This document shows, piece by piece, positions 63,569-64,000 of a stretch of 64,000 nt of DNA. Below the pieces are notes generated by a model. It was not told the DNA's origin. It saw nothing but the letters and a program-made list of their open reading frames with translations, and ran no database searches. This DNA comes from CAVTYH01 sp963738835. GTDB lineage: Bacteria; Planctomycetota; Planctomycetia; Pirellulales; JADZDJ01. The first letter of the stretch is position 1. Each line of letters opens with the position of its first letter. The position numbers were made by a program, and so were the translations under genes. The stretch lies in contig CAVTYH010000001.1 in assembly GCA_963738835.1 (NCBI GenBank), positions 1,240,001 to 1,304,000 on the forward strand, given 5' to 3'.

Positions 63569-64000
63569 ATGCGAAAAGGAATCGGCGTATCGCCCGGCGT
63601 GGCCGTAGGGACGGCATACTGCATCCACGAGATTTTCGTGAATCCGAATACACGCCGACTCGCCGAGGCCGAGGTGTTACCCGAACTAGACCGTTATGAA
63701 AAGGCTCGCGACGCCACGGCGGCTGACCTTCGGGCCTTGCACGCAAAAATTACCAGCCAGGTGGGCCCCGATCAGGCGGCGATCTTCCTGGCCCACGAGT
63801 CGATTCTTCACGATCCGGCGTTGACCGAGAAAATTCGACACTGGATTGTCGACGAACGGCAATCGGCTCCCGCCGCCTTGCACAATATGCTGGGCGAATA
63901 CACAAGTCTGTTCGCGCAGACCAAGGATGATTACATCAAAGAGCGCTTGGCCGACGTGCGGGACGTGGTTGTGCGGCTCAGCGGTCATTTATCAGAAGTT
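63569..64000 (+). CDS. ptsI: PTS enzyme I (phosphoenolpyruvate-protein phosphotransferase), N-terminal part
   Basis: First enzyme of the PEP-dependent phosphotransferase system: takes phosphate from PEP to HPr. The gene runs off the right edge and only the first 144 codons are present. ATG 63569 starts MRKGIGVSPGVAVGTAYCIH, the classic N-terminus of enzyme I (KGIxxSPGxAxGxA). The helical HPr-binding part follows (GPDQAAIFLAHESILHDPAL, LGEYTSLFAQTKDDYIKERL, ADVRDVVVRLSGHL). The phosphohistidine site lies beyond the window. In planctomycetes a PTS enzyme I can be regulatory rather than sugar-transporting; HPr and EII genes are not in view. Confidence 0.9.
   Translation, partial: MRKGIGVSPGVAVGTAYCIHEIFVNPNTRRLAEAEVLPELDRYEKARDATAADLRALHAKITSQVGPDQAAIFLAHESILHDPALTEKIRHWIVDERQSAPAALHNMLGEYTSLFAQTKDDYIKERLADVRDVVVRLSGHLSEV

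Overview
The window looks like chromosomal DNA of a planctomycete (Planctomycetota, probably Pirellulales-like). This rests on family content rather than on any marker gene. The signs are a DUF1501 and DUF1549/DUF1553 pair, a subtilase with dockerin-like repeats and a PEP-CTERM tail, an ECF sigma factor next to a membrane Ser/Thr kinase, a giant SdrD-B-like repeat protein, a Cys-rich lipoprotein, and many families of short palindromic repeats. There are no rRNA genes, no convincing tRNA genes and no CRISPR array.

Layout. 1-10.2 kb (minus strand): a type IV pilus / type II secretion-like operon, read from a PilB/GspE ATPase through PilT, a second GspE and GspF to three pseudopilins. In all three pseudopilins the cleavable leader is made almost entirely of a heptamer-armed palindrome. 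10.2-14 kb: repeat-rich DNA with a membrane protein and two secreted proteins. 14.1-20.3 kb: an insertion-sequence zone with an IS3 remnant, a decayed IS5-type element with 27-bp ends and an intact IS1182-type element with a 4-bp target duplication. It surrounds a secreted GH2 glycosidase. 20.7-29.1 kb: acetolactate synthase, a 42-aa membrane peptide, a WD40 protein and a 1,726-aa tandem-domain surface protein. 29.1-38.2 kb (minus): addB-addA-cca and two small genes, a DNA repair and tRNA maturation operon. 38.5-45.6 kb: a DUF3592 protein, the subtilase unit and the DUF1501/DUF1549 pair. 46-54.4 kb: PilZ-like and CHAD proteins, alanine dehydrogenase translationally coupled to MtnA, 5-formyl-THF cyclo-ligase, the kinase and sigma pair, and RsmG. 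54.6-58.1 kb: a Cys-rich lipoprotein and a FabZ-ACP-FabZ-FabF fatty-acid cluster. 58.6-60.1 kb: three tandem Hsp20 genes. 60.1-63.35 kb: a secretin-N-domain protein without a visible barrel domain. 63.57 kb to the end: the start of PTS enzyme I.

Many otherwise well-conserved genes are broken by single-base shifts: gspE, gspF, the first pilin, ilvB, addA, addB, DUF1501, hsp20-3 and the secretin-like gene. Two genes carry an in-frame TAG where Trp is expected. Because conserved housekeeping genes are hit, sequencing or assembly error is the most economical explanation, although some loci (IS copies, the membrane protein, the subtilase) may be real pseudogenes. For each broken gene the full span and approximate break points are given. 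Most novel observation: palindromic repeats occupying the leader peptides of three neighbouring prepilins, ending exactly at the predicted prepilin-peptidase cut site.
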